Assembly: GCF_003577475.1 (NCBI RefSeq)
Contig: NZ_QPEP01000006.1
Location: 62,001 to 126,000 of the forward strand
Source of the DNA: Salinibius halmophilus
Lineage (GTDB): Bacteria > Pseudomonadota > Gammaproteobacteria > Pseudomonadales > Natronospirillaceae
Direction of reading: 5' to 3'
Length of the DNA: 64,000 nucleotides
Shown: positions 45,330 to 53,686 of the stretch, piece after piece
Numbering within the stretch: position 1 is the first letter of the stretch
Layout of the letters: every line of letters begins with the position of its first letter
Position numbers and translations under genes: made by a program
The notes under the pieces: model-generated
Databases searched by the model: none
Seen by the model: only the letters and a program-made list of their open reading frames with translations
What the model was told of the DNA's origin: nothing

Positions 45330-45391
45330 ATGCGCTCCCAAAACCTAGAAAATTTTGAAAGCAGGAGCTGTGCTAAATCAGCGATAGAGAT

Positions 45392-45417
45392 GTTGCTTGT
45401 TTCAGTAAACAAGCAAC
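45392..45417 (-). promoter_or_regulatory. Perfect 11-bp stem-loop in the leader of the ABC-F gene
   Basis: GTTGCTTGTTT and its exact complement around a four-base loop, 63-88 bases before the ABC-F start codon. No U-run follows on the minus strand, so it is not a simple terminator. It may be part of a translation- or transcription-based attenuator, a common form of control for ABC-F genes. Confidence 0.55.
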
Positions 45418-45552
45418 GAAGACAACCAACCCCTGCGAATGATAAACAAATCAGATGCGGGCGAGCGCGAGTGACCATGAAAGTGGTGCAAACGTGTAAA
45501 GGCGCTCTAGGGGTTAGTTGTTCATTTGTGCGGTCACCAAAAAGGGGAAATG

Positions 45553-45585
45553 AAGCGCGCAGTATTGTACAAAAATTGCGCGCTT
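45553..45585. repeat. Inverted repeat AAGCGCGC / GCGCGCTT between the aldo/keto reductase and ABC-F genes
   Basis: Eight-base perfect arms separated by 17 bases, seven bases past the aldo/keto reductase stop codon. The T-rich loop on the minus strand and the lack of a U-run after the stem make it a doubtful terminator. It could also mark the start of the ABC-F leader. Confidence 0.5.
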
Positions 45586-45591
45586 GCAAGA

Positions 45592-46476
45592 TTAGGCCAC
45601 GCCGTGGCCCTTTGACGCGCCCCACAAACGGTACCACTGCTCGCGAGAGAGCTTAATGTTTTTGCTTTCAACCGCATCGCGCACACGCTCAATTTTACCG
45701 CTGCCAATAATTGGAATAGGGCGTGCAGGGTGAGCCTGCACCCAGGACATAGCGACTTGTTCAATGTTGTTGGCGCCCACTTCTTCTTTAACCTGATGCA
45801 AGGCAGCAACGATACGATGATCTTGCTCAGATTCTGGATTAAATAAGCGTCCTCCCATTAAGCACGACCACGCCATCGGGCGGCGTTGCAGTGTTTGTGC
45901 TTGCGCGAGCGTGCCATCTTCTAGCGCATACATATTGCCAAGGTTGATTTCTACTTGGTTGGTGATCAGTGGTTGGTCCACATATTGCTGCAATAAGTCG
46001 AACTCGTGAGGTGCGTAGTTCGATACCCCAAAGTAGCGTACTTTGCCTTGCGCATGCAGCTGTTCGAACACCTCAGCCACTTCTGCCGGGTTGAGTAACA
46101 AGTCTGGTCGGTGCAGAAGCAGCGTGTCGATGTAGTCGGTTTTTAACCGAGTCAGCGACTCTTCAACCGAGCGCAGAATTTCTTCTCGGCTACTATCGTA
46201 GTAGGCAATATCGCAGTTACCCGATGGCGGTACGATGCCGCACTTGCTAACAATATGGAGCTGCTGGCGAATACTTGGATCGAGTGCCATGGCATCACCA
46301 AAGAGAGCTTCGCACGAACTATCACGCGCGCCGTAAATCCAAGCGTGATCGACTGCATAAATACCAAGTTCCATATGCTGTTTGGTAAACGCTAACAGCG
46401 CTTGCGCGTCCATCCCCCAGCTCTCGGTACGCCAATAACCTTGGAAAAAATCAATCTGTTCAAACGGATGCGCCAT
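45592..46476 (-). CDS. Aldo/keto reductase (YdhF-like)
   Basis: 294 residues with the (beta/alpha)8 aldo/keto reductase fold. Landmarks are D-H-A-W-I-Y-G (the catalytic Tyr region), S-K-C-G-I-V strand with the catalytic Lys, L-L-L-H-R-P-D with the catalytic His, and the NADP-binding end P-I-P-I-I-G-S-G-K-I-E-R. NADPH-dependent carbonyl reduction; the substrate is unknown. ATG 46476 follows AGGAGA, whereas the frame extends to 46506. It is divergent from a LysR gene, which is its likely regulator. Confidence 0.93.
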   Translation of the reverse strand: MAHPFEQIDFFQGYWRTESWGMDAQALLAFTKQHMELGIYAVDHAWIYGARDSSCEALFGDAMALDPSIRQQLHIVSKCGIVPPSGNCDIAYYDSSREEILRSVEESLTRLKTDYIDTLLLHRPDLLLNPAEVAEVFEQLHAQGKVRYFGVSNYAPHEFDLLQQYVDQPLITNQVEINLGNMYALEDGTLAQAQTLQRRPMAWSCLMGGRLFNPESEQDHRIVAALHQVKEEVGANNIEQVAMSWVQAHPARPIPIIGSGKIERVRDAVESKNIKLSREQWYRLWGASKGHGVA

Positions 46477-46590
46477 AACAATCTCCTGTGAGGTTTTACC
46501 CATCATAGCCAGCCTTGGTAAGCCATTAAACCTAGATTAGTAAATTGATTGTTTGCTATAACAAATAATACATTGTAGTTGTGGATGATC

Positions 46591-47484
46591 ATGCAAACAC
46601 TCGCTCATAAAAAATTTGAACGCTATTACTTGTTCAGTGCGGTGGCTGAGCAGCTTAGTTTTCGTTTAGCTGCCGAGCAGTTGGGCATTTCGACCAGTTA
46701 TTTATCACAGCAAGTTCGCCAGCTCGAAAAACAGCTAGGTGAAACCTTGTTGATTCGCACTACACGCAGCGTGCGCTTAACCGCAGAAGGGCAGGCGCTT
46801 TTGGCGGGTATGCAGCAAATAAAACAGCAAGTGACGGAGCTTGAGCGCAGCCTAGTCAAGCATCATAGCGAGGTAAGTGGCACGCTCAAAATTACCAGCG
46901 CCGCCATTTTTGCTCAGCGCTATTTGCTGCCCGCTTGCCAAGCCTTTCGCCAACAGTTCCCTGACGTAGTCTTTGCAATTGATGCCGGTTATCAAAATCA
47001 CGACCTCACGCGTATGCCATTTGATTTAGCGATTCGCGCAACGAATGCACCACCAGAGAATATGGTGGCGAAAAAGTTAATGCACTATCGCCATGCAGTT
47101 GTAGCGGCGCCTAGTTATTGGGCAAGATTTGGTAAACCCAGCTCACCGTCAGAGTTGAGCCAACACAACTGCTTATCTGACCCTAATTTGCAAGCTTGGT
47201 TATTTGAGCAAGGTGATCAACACATTGCAGTGCAAACATCGGGAAGCATGGTAATTAACGACAACTTTATGCTGCTAAATGCCGCAATAGCAGGAGAGGG
47301 GGTGATTAAACTGCCCGACTATCTAAGTCAGCCAGCTGTGCAGGCAGGCCAGTTACAAGCGGTGCTCACTGACTATAAAAGTGGCCAGCGCGATATTTAC
47401 GCGCTTTATCCACAAAAGCTAAGCCAAAGTGAACTGCTCAGTCATTTTCTGCAGTTTCTGCAAGACTTTGTTGCACAGAGCTAG
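46591..47484 (+). CDS. LysR family transcriptional regulator
   Basis: About 297 residues. An N-terminal winged helix (F-S-A-V-A-E-Q-L-S-F-R-L-A-A-E-Q-L-G-I-S, then S-Q-Q-V-R-Q-L-E) is followed by a long linker helix and a substrate-binding domain beginning near residue 95 (G-T-L-K-I-T-S). It resembles the CrgA-type group. It is divergent from the aldo/keto reductase gene with a gap of about 114 bases, the usual setting for autoregulation and control of the neighbour. ATG 46585 is also possible, and no ribosome site decides. Its 3' end overlaps the convergent nucleotidyltransferase-like gene by 47 bases. Confidence 0.9.
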   Translation: MQTLAHKKFERYYLFSAVAEQLSFRLAAEQLGISTSYLSQQVRQLEKQLGETLLIRTTRSVRLTAEGQALLAGMQQIKQQVTELERSLVKHHSEVSGTLKITSAAIFAQRYLLPACQAFRQQFPDVVFAIDAGYQNHDLTRMPFDLAIRATNAPPENMVAKKLMHYRHAVVAAPSYWARFGKPSSPSELSQHNCLSDPNLQAWLFEQGDQHIAVQTSGSMVINDNFMLLNAAIAGEGVIKLPDYLSQPAVQAGQLQAVLTDYKSGQRDIYALYPQKLSQSELLSHFLQFLQDFVAQS

Positions 47485-48055
47485 TGGCCAAACAACTGGT
47501 ATCCGCGCGCAGCGCTGGCCAGATTGCTAACCAACGTTTTTTTCCTACCCGCTCGTTAAAATCGTCGATTTTGGGTCGCCTTGGATTTAGGTCTATTCGG
47601 CCGTTAAATAAAGGTTCAACCCCAAATGGCGCCACCAGTTCAAGTTTGCCGCGCTTAGCCATGCGCACGCCAATGGCGGTTTGCACTTCCACCCAATAAC
47701 ACATAGCGTTTGCCGTGCTGGTATAAGGGGCGTCGTGATTGCGAATATGCATGCGCGCTTGATTTTTTACCGACCAATCAAAGTTCGACATGGCTAATAA
47801 CTGCTGGTCAAAAGCTAAGTCTAGCGACTCAGCTGTCTCAGCTGGTTGATAGTAAATTACGTCGATGTCGTTCAGCGGTGTGCTCACGCCATACAGCTTA
47901 TCCCATACCAAATTGCGCACGAACCCAGCAGCAATGCACCAATCCGGCAAATTTAATGTTGCCGCTTGCTCTAGCGCTAACATGCGTTGCGGGTCTGCTT
48001 TTATCCAGTCGACAATTTGTTGCGCGGTTGGTTGATAGTCTAGATTAGCAAGCAT
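47438..48055 (-). CDS. Nucleotidyltransferase family protein (DUF925/COG3575)
   Basis: 205 residues. The family pattern is P-D-W-C-I-A-A-G-F-V-R-N-L-V-W-D, then N-D-I-D-V-I-Y-Y with the paired acidic residues of a nucleotidyltransferase fold, then R-M-H-I-R-N and a C-terminal F-N-E-R-V-G-K-K-R-W. The substrate of the family is unknown. The 47-base tail-to-tail overlap with the LysR gene is unusual but both frames carry family sequence almost to the end. Confidence 0.88.
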   Translation of the reverse strand: MLANLDYQPTAQQIVDWIKADPQRMLALEQAATLNLPDWCIAAGFVRNLVWDKLYGVSTPLNDIDVIYYQPAETAESLDLAFDQQLLAMSNFDWSVKNQARMHIRNHDAPYTSTANAMCYWVEVQTAIGVRMAKRGKLELVAPFGVEPLFNGRIDLNPRRPKIDDFNERVGKKRWLAIWPALRADTSCLATSSVQQSLAETAEND

Positions 48056-48174
48056 GATCTATACCCATGCTGCCACCAGTGACTAATGCTGTTTGCATGG
48101 TAGGGTCCTAAATATGGAATTAGCTAGCAGCTTAAGCCGTTTGCTACCGATATTTCAATTTTGTTCAGCCACAG

Positions 48175-49134
48175 TTAGTCAAATCGAACAATAACCTTGC
48201 CTTTGGTTAGACCCGAAAGCTGCTTAGCGAAGGCATTGATGGCGGAGTCAAAGCTAAAAACTTCATCAACATTGACTTGCAGCTGGCCAGTTGCCAAAAG
48301 GTTTAGCAGCTCTGTTATGCCTTCTGGGTGCTGTTTTAAGGCTAATAATCCGGAGTGTTTGTGTTGCAACTTGGCTTTGAGAGGGCTGAACAATGCGGTG
48401 CTCAATATGTGCTTGAGTGGCCCACCCACTAACAAATATTGCCCACCAGGAGAGAGCTGGCGGTGCCAAAATGAGTAAGGTAGGCTTGCGACTAAGTCTA
48501 GTATTAAATCGTAGGGTGCTTTCAGATCGGCTTGTTCTAGTTGTTGATAGTCAATCAGTTGGTCACCACCTAACTGCTCGATCATTTCCAGCTTGCTGGC
48601 GTGGTCAATGGCGCTTACAAACAGCTGATGTCGTTTCGCTAGTTGCACGGCGATATGACCAGCACCCCCTCCGGCACCAATAATGAGTACCCGCTCAGCG
48701 GATGGTGGCAGCTTTGCCATGGCTTGCTGTGCAATGGCCCCCGCCTGCGGTAAACCTGCTGCTTGCTCAATGGACACATTGTCTGGCAGCAAGATTAGGC
48801 GCTTAGCCGGAATTGCAGCAAACTGCGCCAGTCCGCCGAAATGGTCAAAGTTATCTGCCACAATACGTTGGCCTACATGCCAGTCATGAACATAGTCACC
48901 TACCTGCACAATAGTGCCGACGACATCCGATCCCAGGCAGTGTACTCTAGGTTTGCGAAGCCCATACACCCGCGCATAAGCAGGTTTGCCAGTCAGTAGC
49001 TCCACATCCGATGCATTCAATGAGCAAGACTCTAGCTTTATTAGCACCTCTGTTGGTTTGATGGTTGGCTTGGGGATATCTTTCCAAATCAGTTGCTCAA
49101 TACCACCATAGTGAAAATGCTGCAGGGCTTTCAT
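48175..49134 (-). CDS. MDR-type NAD(P)-dependent oxidoreductase (quinone reductase-like)
   Basis: 319 residues of the medium-chain dehydrogenase/reductase family. The N-terminal GroES-like domain has L-N-A-S-D-V-E and G-S-D-V-V-G-T-I-V-Q-V-G. The nucleotide-binding domain has A-G-L-P-Q-A-G followed by I-I-G-A-G-G-G-A-G-H-I-A. No structural or catalytic zinc cysteines are seen, so it belongs with zinc-free quinone or enone reductases. It begins five bases after the SRPBCC/GyrI-like gene and is surely co-transcribed with it. Confidence 0.9.
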   Translation of the reverse strand: MKALQHFHYGGIEQLIWKDIPKPTIKPTEVLIKLESCSLNASDVELLTGKPAYARVYGLRKPRVHCLGSDVVGTIVQVGDYVHDWHVGQRIVADNFDHFGGLAQFAAIPAKRLILLPDNVSIEQAAGLPQAGAIAQQAMAKLPPSAERVLIIGAGGGAGHIAVQLAKRHQLFVSAIDHASKLEMIEQLGGDQLIDYQQLEQADLKAPYDLILDLVASLPYSFWHRQLSPGGQYLLVGGPLKHILSTALFSPLKAKLQHKHSGLLALKQHPEGITELLNLLATGQLQVNVDEVFSFDSAINAFAKQLSGLTKGKVIVRFD

Positions 49135-49139
49135 CTCAG

Positions 49140-50072
49140 TTAGAGCCTCTTAAACAGTGCTACTTCAGTCACCAAGTCGTCCGGTGCAACGTCGCTAGGA
49201 TCACTCACGTAGCGCTCTAGCCCAATAGGAGACTTATTTGTTTTAATCTTCTTATGGCGCGCAAGCATCATGGCAAACGACCAAGCATTGCCAACAAAGC
49301 CATATGCGCCTGTATGTGCAACGGCAAACGTTTCTTTGGTGGGTAGTTGAGCACAAATAAATGGTGGGTCCACATCGTGCTGCTGTGCCACGGGCAAACA
49401 ATTGTGCAAAGTGCAGCGACTAGTTTGCATATCCATATCAAAATACAACGCAAATGGTTTGCCGGTAGCATGTAGGTGCTGGGCAGCAAAGTAGTTGGCT
49501 AGTTTAGTGAAGTCTTTCGCCATCACTGCGCCTAATTGATCAGTTGTAGCGGTCGCTTCTAGTGCAATGTACCAAAGGCTACTAGCTGTTTGGTCGCCAA
49601 TTGCAGATAGGCGGCTAGGCACCTTACCTTCCTCTAACAATGACTTCAGCATTAACAGCCCTCGCTGGTAGTCCATACTAATGAACTCACTCATCGATTT
49701 GGTCATCCAAAACATAAACCAAGGCAGGCTAGAACTCATCGACCAAGTGACGATTGTACCCTGCTCAGTTTCTTGCAAGGTAAAGCGGTCATGTGCACGT
49801 GATTTATAAGGCTTTATAAATAGCAGTTCGCATGAAATGCCTGTGTCGGTAATCTCGGTCAGTGTCATTTCACCCGCACCAACCATATCGCCTCGCCATT
49901 GATAACTACTGCCAGGTTCTCCCATATCACCTTCGTATGTAACGCGGCATTTGGGTTCCATAATTAGCCAAGGTGACCATGTCGGCCAGGTTTGAAAGTT
50001 AGCAATTACATCAATGATTTCGCGGGCAGACTTTTTAATCGTTATGCTGCTCTGGGCCGAGAATTTAGGCAT
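49140..50072 (-). CDS. SRPBCC polyketide-cyclase-like domain fused to a GyrI-like domain
   Basis: 310 residues. Residues 1-145 are a SRPBCC ligand-binding fold (I-A-N-F-Q-T-W-P-T-W-S-P-W, then F-T-L-Q-E-T-E-Q-G-T-I-V-T-W). Residues about 165-310 are a GyrI-like/AraC effector-binding domain (K-E-T-F-A-V-A-H-T-G-A-Y, G-L-E-R-Y-V-S-D-P). Both halves usually bind small hydrophobic molecules and neither has a DNA-binding part here. A role in sensing, sequestering or detoxifying a ligand together with the reductase encoded next is plausible. AGGA precedes the start. Confidence 0.85.
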   Translation of the reverse strand: MPKFSAQSSITIKKSAREIIDVIANFQTWPTWSPWLIMEPKCRVTYEGDMGEPGSSYQWRGDMVGAGEMTLTEITDTGISCELLFIKPYKSRAHDRFTLQETEQGTIVTWSMSSSLPWFMFWMTKSMSEFISMDYQRGLLMLKSLLEEGKVPSRLSAIGDQTASSLWYIALEATATTDQLGAVMAKDFTKLANYFAAQHLHATGKPFALYFDMDMQTSRCTLHNCLPVAQQHDVDPPFICAQLPTKETFAVAHTGAYGFVGNAWSFAMMLARHKKIKTNKSPIGLERYVSDPSDVAPDDLVTEVALFKRL

Positions 50073-50221
50073 AAGGTGTTCCTGTTACCTGTCGTAACCG
50101 TCAGCATAGTTCAAAAAATGGAATATGTTGCATTGAGCGCCTCGCCACATACATGCCTAGTGTTGGCCTGGCCTTATCCGTATTATCTCGCCAGCGAAAA
50201 CAACGGATGATTTGACTAAAT

Positions 50222-50923
50222 ATGGCGAATTTTAATACTCATTTTTCTTTTGCTGCTGGCGCTAGTGCACTATTAGCTACCAGTGCAATGACCTTCGGCT
50301 TAGCCTCCCCTAACGAAGCGCTTGGCTTGTGGTCTGCTGGCACTGTGGGTGGTATGTTGCCAGATATTGATGCTGACGATTCGAAAGCGATTCGTGTGCT
50401 GTTCAATCTATTGGCTGGTGCCATCATTGGCTTATGGTTGGTCATTGTCCATCCGCAGGTGTCGTTAATCTCATTGTGGTTGGGCGCCCTGGCTATTTTT
50501 ATTCTTGTGCGTTACCTGCTAATGAATATTTTCGAGCGCTTTACTGTGCACAGGGGCAGCATTCATTCGCTATTGGTCGTTGCAATATTTGGCCAAGCCG
50601 CGGTGGTAATGATGCACCATCTTGGTTTTACAGCCTTGTTTAGTTGGCTGGTAGGGTTATTTTTAGTGGTTGGCTGTTTGGTGCATTTACTGCTCGATGA
50701 GTTATATAGCGTTGATATTAGTGATGTTAGAATCAAACGCTCCTTTGGCACCGCCTTTAAGCTAGCGGATTTTGGTAAACCATGGCTGGTAGCAATTCAG
50801 CTGCTGGGGTTAATTGCTTTGGCATTTTTATTACCACCCATTAGCGCATTTATTGAACCGGTTACCAGGCTGATCGAGGAGCCAAATACTTTTCACATCT
50901 TGCCGAACTGGCTACCACTGTGA
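50222..50923 (+). CDS. YdjM/DUF457-type inner-membrane metal-dependent hydrolase family protein
   Basis: 233 residues with about five membrane helices. The N-terminus has N-F-N-T-H-F-S-F-A-A-G, then M-L-P-D-I-D-A-D-D-S-K, a T-V-H-R-G-S-I-H-S-L segment and H-L-L-L-D-E-L. These conserved His and Asp residues define the YdjM (LexA-regulated) and related membrane-bound hydrolase group. The substrate is unknown. I saw no LexA box upstream. Confidence 0.88.
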   Translation: MANFNTHFSFAAGASALLATSAMTFGLASPNEALGLWSAGTVGGMLPDIDADDSKAIRVLFNLLAGAIIGLWLVIVHPQVSLISLWLGALAIFILVRYLLMNIFERFTVHRGSIHSLLVVAIFGQAAVVMMHHLGFTALFSWLVGLFLVVGCLVHLLLDELYSVDISDVRIKRSFGTAFKLADFGKPWLVAIQLLGLIALAFLLPPISAFIEPVTRLIEEPNTFHILPNWLPL

Positions 50924-50934
50924 ATGGCATTGCC

Positions 50935-51243
50935 TTACATATAGTCTTTTAAGCGAATCTTTTGATTGGTGAAAATCACATTCTCGGCTTCGAGTAGGTG
51001 CTTTTGCAGCAGGTACTTATCGCTATCGACAGGAAAAGAAATTTTACCCTGACTATTGATGACACGATGCCAGGGTAGGGTGGAATCTTTGGGGAGTTGT
51101 TTTAACGCTCTACCAACATAGCGAGCATGGTTTGGGTAGCCACAAAGCTTGGCAATACTGCCATATGTGGCGACTTTGCCAACAGGAATGCTGGCAACTG
51201 CCTGCCAAATGAGTTCGTCGAGAGTCGGCTCATTGGTGTTCAT
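50935..51243 (-). CDS. Alkyltransferase-like protein (ATL), MGMT fold without the reactive Cys
   Basis: About 102 residues with the DNA-binding half of O6-methylguanine methyltransferases (I-P-V-G-K-V-A-T-Y-G-S-I-A-K-L-C-G-Y, A-R-Y-V-G-R-A-L). The active-site P-C-H-R-V is P-W-H-R-V, with Trp replacing the methyl-accepting Cys, the hallmark of ATL proteins. ATLs bind O6-alkylguanine and hand the lesion to nucleotide excision repair. ATG 51243 is used, since 51246 would be a TTG. It overlaps the upstream Nudix gene by 14 bases, so translation is coupled. Confidence 0.93.
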   Translation of the reverse strand: MNTNEPTLDELIWQAVASIPVGKVATYGSIAKLCGYPNHARYVGRALKQLPKDSTLPWHRVINSQGKISFPVDSDKYLLQKHLLEAENVIFTNQKIRLKDYM

Positions 51244-51685
51244 CAATATACTGCCATGCCAGTTCGACCATTAGTTTGGTGTGATGCATTCGGATTTGAT
51301 TTTGTTGATAAAGCCGGTCGAACTCGGCCTGATCTACAAACTTCAGGGCAGCGATTTCTTCAGACATGTCTGGGTCAGGTAGCTCACCATCATAAAACGC
51401 CAACCAGGCATGGCGCTTAACCAGCTCTCCATCATCAAAGCGGCCAATAAAGGTATCGAGGTAACAATGAGGAATCAGCGTTAAGCCAGTTTCTTCCCAA
51501 ACTTCACGCTTGGCCGCTTGTATGGGTAACTCGCCAGCTTCCACTGAACCCGAAGGAATATGCCACAAACCTGCTTTGCTGCCTTGCGCTTCTTTCACCA
51601 ACAGCACTTGCCGCTTTTTGTTCAGAATAACCATGCCGGCTGCTTGCGATGCTACATGCACATGATGGTTCTGGTCGTATTGCAT
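51230..51685 (-). CDS. Nudix hydrolase
   Basis: 151 residues with a complete Nudix box, from G-S-V-E-A-G-E through A-A-K-R-E-V-W-E-E-T-G (about residues 47-69), which binds Mg2+ and hydrolyses nucleoside diphosphate derivatives. The substrate may be an oxidised nucleotide, in keeping with the overlapping ATL repair gene, but this is not proved. It lies 18 bases downstream of the small conserved protein gene, so the two may share a transcript. Confidence 0.93.
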   Translation of the reverse strand: MQYDQNHHVHVASQAAGMVILNKKRQVLLVKEAQGSKAGLWHIPSGSVEAGELPIQAAKREVWEETGLTLIPHCYLDTFIGRFDDGELVKRHAWLAFYDGELPDPDMSEEIAALKFVDQAEFDRLYQQNQIRMHHTKLMVELAWQYIDEHQ

Positions 51686-51703
51686 AATCCCTCGCCAGTC
51701 TGG

Positions 51704-51928
51704 TTAGTCGGCATGTGGTACACATTTTAGTGCATGTTGTTGCGCTGCTGCATTGATTTGGTTTTGCGCATTGACCACATGGCCTTGCCCAGCCAGTGCA
51801 TGCGCGCCGGCACGGGGAACATCGGCATTGTTAAAGTGTTTAGCTGTGGTGCGGTAATGCGCCGCTGCGGCTTCTAATTCTTCGGCAATTTGAATAAACC
51901 GTTCCGCCATTTGCTCGCGTGTGGCCAT
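51704..51928 (-). CDS. Small conserved-looking helical protein, 74 residues
   Basis: The frame is open from 51976, but ATG 51928 has AAGGA upstream and begins one base after the TfoX-domain gene stop. It is a soluble, alanine-rich helical protein (A-E-R-F-I-Q-I-A-E-E-L-E-A-A-A-A-H-Y) with a few His residues near the C-terminus. No family is recognised. It is part of the ubiD-tfoX-like transcript by spacing. Confidence 0.65.
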   Translation of the reverse strand: MATREQMAERFIQIAEELEAAAAHYRTTAKHFNNADVPRAGAHALAGQGHVVNAQNQINAAAQQHALKCVPHAD

Positions 51929-51929
51929 G

Positions 51930-52220
51930 TTAATCCTTATTGTTTGAATCCATTTTTTGCAGTTCATAATACGCATCGAGCGCCAAAATTAGCTCTTGCC
52001 GCTGGTGTTTGGCGATGTCTTGCCAAGGTTTATTCTGCAGCACACCTTCCAATGCCCATAACAGGTTTAAGCTAGCATTTTGATGCTGCTGTTTGACTTG
52101 TGCATAGGCTGCAATCGCACCAACCTGGCGCAGTTGTGCTTCTGTTTTAATGCCTGCATCAACGAGCATTTGCGCTGACTTTGGGCCTAAGTTTGCTAAC
52201 TGCGCCAGTTGTTGTGTCAT
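51930..52220 (-). CDS. Stand-alone TfoX C-terminal domain protein
   Basis: 96 residues matching only the C-terminal domain of TfoX (L-G-P-K-S-A-Q-M-L-V-D-A-G-I, then L-R-Q-V-G-A-I-A-A-Y and S-L-N-L-L-W-A-L-E-G). TfoX is the regulator that links chitin to competence in Vibrio, but many bacteria carry this domain alone with no known role. The start overlaps the ubiD stop (ATGA), so it is translated from the same message. Confidence 0.9.
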   Translation of the reverse strand: MTQQLAQLANLGPKSAQMLVDAGIKTEAQLRQVGAIAAYAQVKQQHQNASLNLLWALEGVLQNKPWQDIAKHQRQELILALDAYYELQKMDSNNKD

Positions 52221-53686
52221 CAGTCGAGTCCTAGTTCATCCCAAATGTCATCAACACGTTGTTTAACGTCTTCGTCCATAACAATTGGCACGCCCCATTC
52301 ACGATCTGTTTCGCCAGGCCATTTGTTGGTTGCGTCTAACCCCATCTTGCCACCCAAACCACTGACCGGTGAGGCGAAGTCTAGATAGTCGATCGGTGTG
52401 TTTTCGACTAGGTGCGTATCACGTACAGGGTCCATGCGTGTGGTCATTGCCCAAATAACATCCTGCCAATCGCGAGCATTAACGTCGTCGTCACAGACAA
52501 CAACGAACTTGGTGTACATAAACTGGCGCAAGAAGCTCCAGACACCCATCATCACGCGCTTAGCATGGCCCGGATACTGCTTCTTCATTGTCACCACGGC
52601 CAAGCGGTAAGAGCAACCTTCTGGCGGTAAATAGAAGTCGACAATTTCAGGGAACTGCTTGCGCAGAATCGGTACAAACACTTCGTTTAGTGCCACACCC
52701 AAGATCGCTGGTTCATCTGGTGGACGGCCAGTGTAGGTGCTGTGATAAATCGGGTCTTTCCGCATGGTCATGCGCTCAACGGTAAATACCGGGAAGCTAT
52801 CAACTTCGTTGTAATAACCAGTGTGATCGCCAAATGGCCCTTCATCTGCCATTTCATCTGGGTAGATGTAGCCTTCCAAAACAATCTCGGCACTAGCCGG
52901 CACTTGTAAATCGCCAATAGTTGTTTTGGCAAGCTCCGTGCGATGTCCGCGTAATAAGCCGGCAAAAGCATATTCAGATAGTGAGTCAGGCACTGGCGTT
53001 ACGGCACCTAGAATTGTCGCAGGATCAGCACCAAGTGCTACAACCACAGGGAATGGCTCACCCGGATGCGCTTTTTGCCAAGCCTGAAAATCTAGTGCGC
53101 CACCACGGTGACTTAACCAGCGCATAATCAGTTTATTTTTACCTATTTTTTGCTGGCGATAAATGCCAAGGTTTTGGCGGCTCTGGTGAGGGCCTTTGGT
53201 AATCACTAGCGGCCAAGTCACTAGTGGTGCGGCATCGCCTGGCCAGCAGCGCCATACTGGAATCTTGTCGAGGTCGATGTCTTCTTTTTCAACAACTATC
53301 TCTTGGCAGGCTGGATTACGCACCTTTTTAGGCGCCATAGAAACCACCTTCTTAAACAAAGGCAGTTTTTCGATGGCGTCTTTAAAACCCTTTGGTGGAT
53401 CTGGCTCTTTTAAATAAGCCAGTAGTTCACCAATATCTCGCAGATCCTCTAGAGATTCAGCTCCCATGCCCATGGCTACACGCTCAGGCGTGCCAAATAG
53501 GTTGCCAAGCACTGGCATGTCATAGCCTTTTGGATTTTCAAATAAAATCGCCGGGCCTTTTTTGCGCAATGTCCTGTCGCAAATTTCTGTCATTTCTAGG
53601 TCTGGATCGACCTCTTTTTTGATTCGAACCAACTCGCCTCGGCGCTCTAGCTCGGCAATAAATTCTCTTAAATCTCGGTAATGCAT
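52220..53686 (-). CDS. ubiD: UbiD 4-hydroxy-3-polyprenylbenzoate decarboxylase
   Basis: 488 residues. The protein is strongly typical of Ubi[10 protein letters not shown] start, [14 protein letters not shown]-like segment (here [10 protein letters not shown]), [11 protein letters not shown] with the catalytic acidic residues, and the C-terminal [14 protein letters not shown]. It decarboxylates the ring in ubiquinone biosynthesis using prenylated FMN made by UbiX (not in this window). The frame extends to 53707, but the ATG at 53686 is the family start. It heads a unit with the TfoX-domain and small-protein genes. Confidence 0.96.
   Translation of the reverse strand: MHYRDLREFIAELERRGELVRIKKEVDPDLEMTEICDRTLRKKGPAILFENPKGYDMPVLGNLFGTPERVAMGMGAESLEDLRDIGELLAYLKEPDPPKGFKDAIEKLPLFKKVVSMAPKKVRNPACQEIVVEKEDIDLDKIPVWRCWPGDAAPLVTWPLVITKGPHQSRQNLGIYRQQKIGKNKLIMRWLSHRGGALDFQAWQKAHPGEPFPVVVALGADPATILGAVTPVPDSLSEYAFAGLLRGHRTELAKTTIGDLQVPASAEIVLEGYIYPDEMADEGPFGDHTGYYNEVDSFPVFTVERMTMRKDPIYHSTYTGRPPDEPAILGVALNEVFVPILRKQFPEIVDFYLPPEGCSYRLAVVTMKKQYPGHAKRVMMGVWSFLRQFMYTKFVVVCDDDVNARDWQDVIWAMTTRMDPVRDTHLVENTPIDYLDFASPVSGLGGKMGLDATNKWPGETDREWGVPIVMDEDVKQRVDDIWDELGLD

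Noticed and set aside
45326-45637. 103-codon open frame in the ABC-F leader as a leader-peptide gene
   Set aside because: No ribosome site, basic low-information sequence, and it overlaps the aldo/keto reductase gene. A shorter leader peptide inside it is possible but not supported.
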